Of a stretch of DNA of 58,495 nucleotides, positions 58,018 through 58,495 are shown in pieces. The stretch is from NCBI GenBank assembly GCA_029779995.1, contig JAKOZM010000173.1, positions 1 through 58,495 of the forward strand, given 5' to 3'. Position 1 is the stretch's first letter; each line of letters begins with the position of its first letter. Source of the stretch: Actinomycetes bacterium. Lineage in GTDB: Bacteria; Actinomycetota; Actinomycetes; S36-B12; UBA10799. The position numbers were made by a program, and so were the translations under genes. A model generated the notes under the pieces. The model saw only the letters and a list, made by a program, of their open reading frames with translations. It did not search any database and was not told the DNA's origin.

Positions 58018-58495
58018 CCAGGGTGCGGATCGGCATCGTCTGCCCTTACTCGTTCGACATCCCCGGCGGGGTGCAGTTCCACGTGCGCGACCTGGCCGAG
58101 ATCCTGCGCTCACGCGGTCACACCGTGTCGGTGCTCGCCCCCGCCGACGAGGGCACCGAACTACCCGACTACGTCGTCTCGGCCGGGCGCGCCGTGCCGG
58201 TGAGCTACAACGGCTCGGTGGCGCGGCTCAACTTCGGGCTGATGACCAACGCCAAGGTCACTGCGTGGTTGGACCGTGGTCACTTCGATCTGGTCCACAT
58301 CCACGAGCCGATCACGCCGAGCATCGGTGCGCTGGCCCTGTGGGCCGCCGACTGCCCGATCGTGGCGACCTTCCACACCTCGAACCTGCGCTCGCGCGCC
58401 ATGCAGGTGAGCTATCCGTTCCTGCGCTCGAGCATGGAGAAGATCCTCGGGCGGATCGCCGTGTCGGAGGATGCCCGCCGCACCCTGACGACCCA
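58014..58495 (+). CDS. pimA: Phosphatidylinositol alpha-mannosyltransferase, 5' part
   Basis: GTG 58014 overlaps the previous stop; the gene runs off the right edge after 160 codons. The GT4 N-terminal domain is visible: VRIGIVCPYSFDIPGGVQFHVRDLAEILRSRGHTVSVLAP, then HIHEPITPSIGALALW and VATFHTSNLRSRAM. It transfers the first mannose to phosphatidylinositol on the inner side of the membrane. Confidence 0.93.
   Translation, partial: MTRVRIGIVCPYSFDIPGGVQFHVRDLAEILRSRGHTVSVLAPADEGTELPDYVVSAGRAVPVSYNGSVARLNFGLMTNAKVTAWLDRGHFDLVHIHEPITPSIGALALWAADCPIVATFHTSNLRSRAMQVSYPFLRSSMEKILGRIAVSEDARRTLTT

Noticed and set aside
1..58495. CRISPR arrays, tRNA or rRNA genes
   Set aside because: No array of regularly spaced repeats, no tRNA-like cloverleaf and no rRNA sequence was seen in reading both strands.

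Overview
This is GC-rich actinobacterial DNA. About 52 kb is the accessory body of an integrative and conjugative element (ICE). It joins about 6 kb of ordinary chromosome at the right end: an EamA-type transporter, thrS, a HIT protein, pgsA, a PatA-like acyltransferase and the start of pimA. The phosphatidylinositol-mannoside genes place the host in the Actinomycetota. A short word (GGCATAC and its complement) that is very frequent in the right 6 kb and rare elsewhere marks the native genome. I suspect an Intrasporangiaceae-like host, but only loosely. No integrase is visible, so the other end of the element lies left of the window.

Transfer machinery, minus strand, read from right to left: ArdC-like anti-restriction protein (24930-23857), primase-polymerase, DUF2637 membrane protein with an HTH tail, two unknown proteins, a ParB-like protein, a membrane protein with a periplasmic domain, a cell-wall hydrolase, two DUF6112 pilin-like proteins, a TrbL/VirB6-like channel protein, SCO6880 protein, an unknown, a VirB4-like ATPase, an unknown, VirD4 coupling protein and SSB (cut by the left edge). 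The MobF relaxase-helicase (43549-47160, plus) and a divergent cytosine methyltransferase lie further right. DprA and a 'sulfate permease'-type membrane protein close the element.

Cargo sits in four places. (A) 5.1-9.7 kb, between the SCO6880 gene and its usual downstream neighbour: two orphan genes, an ISL3-family IS split by an IS3-family IS, and a diverged second copy of the SCO6880 3' end. (B) 13.4-17.2 kb, between the two DUF6112 genes: a tightly overlapping three-gene operon with a TPR-CHAT protease, plus an IS3 remnant. (C) 29.7-42.2 kb: HTH protein, SNF2 helicase with DUF3883, DUF1156 methyltransferase, DUF1016 nuclease, Swt1-HEPN/DUF499 ATPase and DUF3644 HEPN protein, which looks like a composite anti-phage locus. 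(D) 47.4-50.5 kb: D12-class adenine methyltransferase, ParB-like protein and PD-(D/E)XK nuclease with overlapping ends, which looks like an unusual three-part restriction-modification system.

The likely control region is at 25.15-25.26 kb. Four near-palindromic sites (TTGAGCATGCTCAA-like), spaced about 22 or 45 bp, overlap a good promoter in front of an EspR-like regulator, which is followed by a small protein, a MAB_1171c-type membrane protein and an alpha/beta hydrolase split by an IS3 element. A second recurrent motif (CACCTGNCYGNCA) lies just upstream of several transfer genes and the relaxase. The best candidates for undescribed biology are cargo B, C and D, the two motif families, a reading frame nested in the cytosine methyltransferase gene, and a possibly structured leader before the permease gene.
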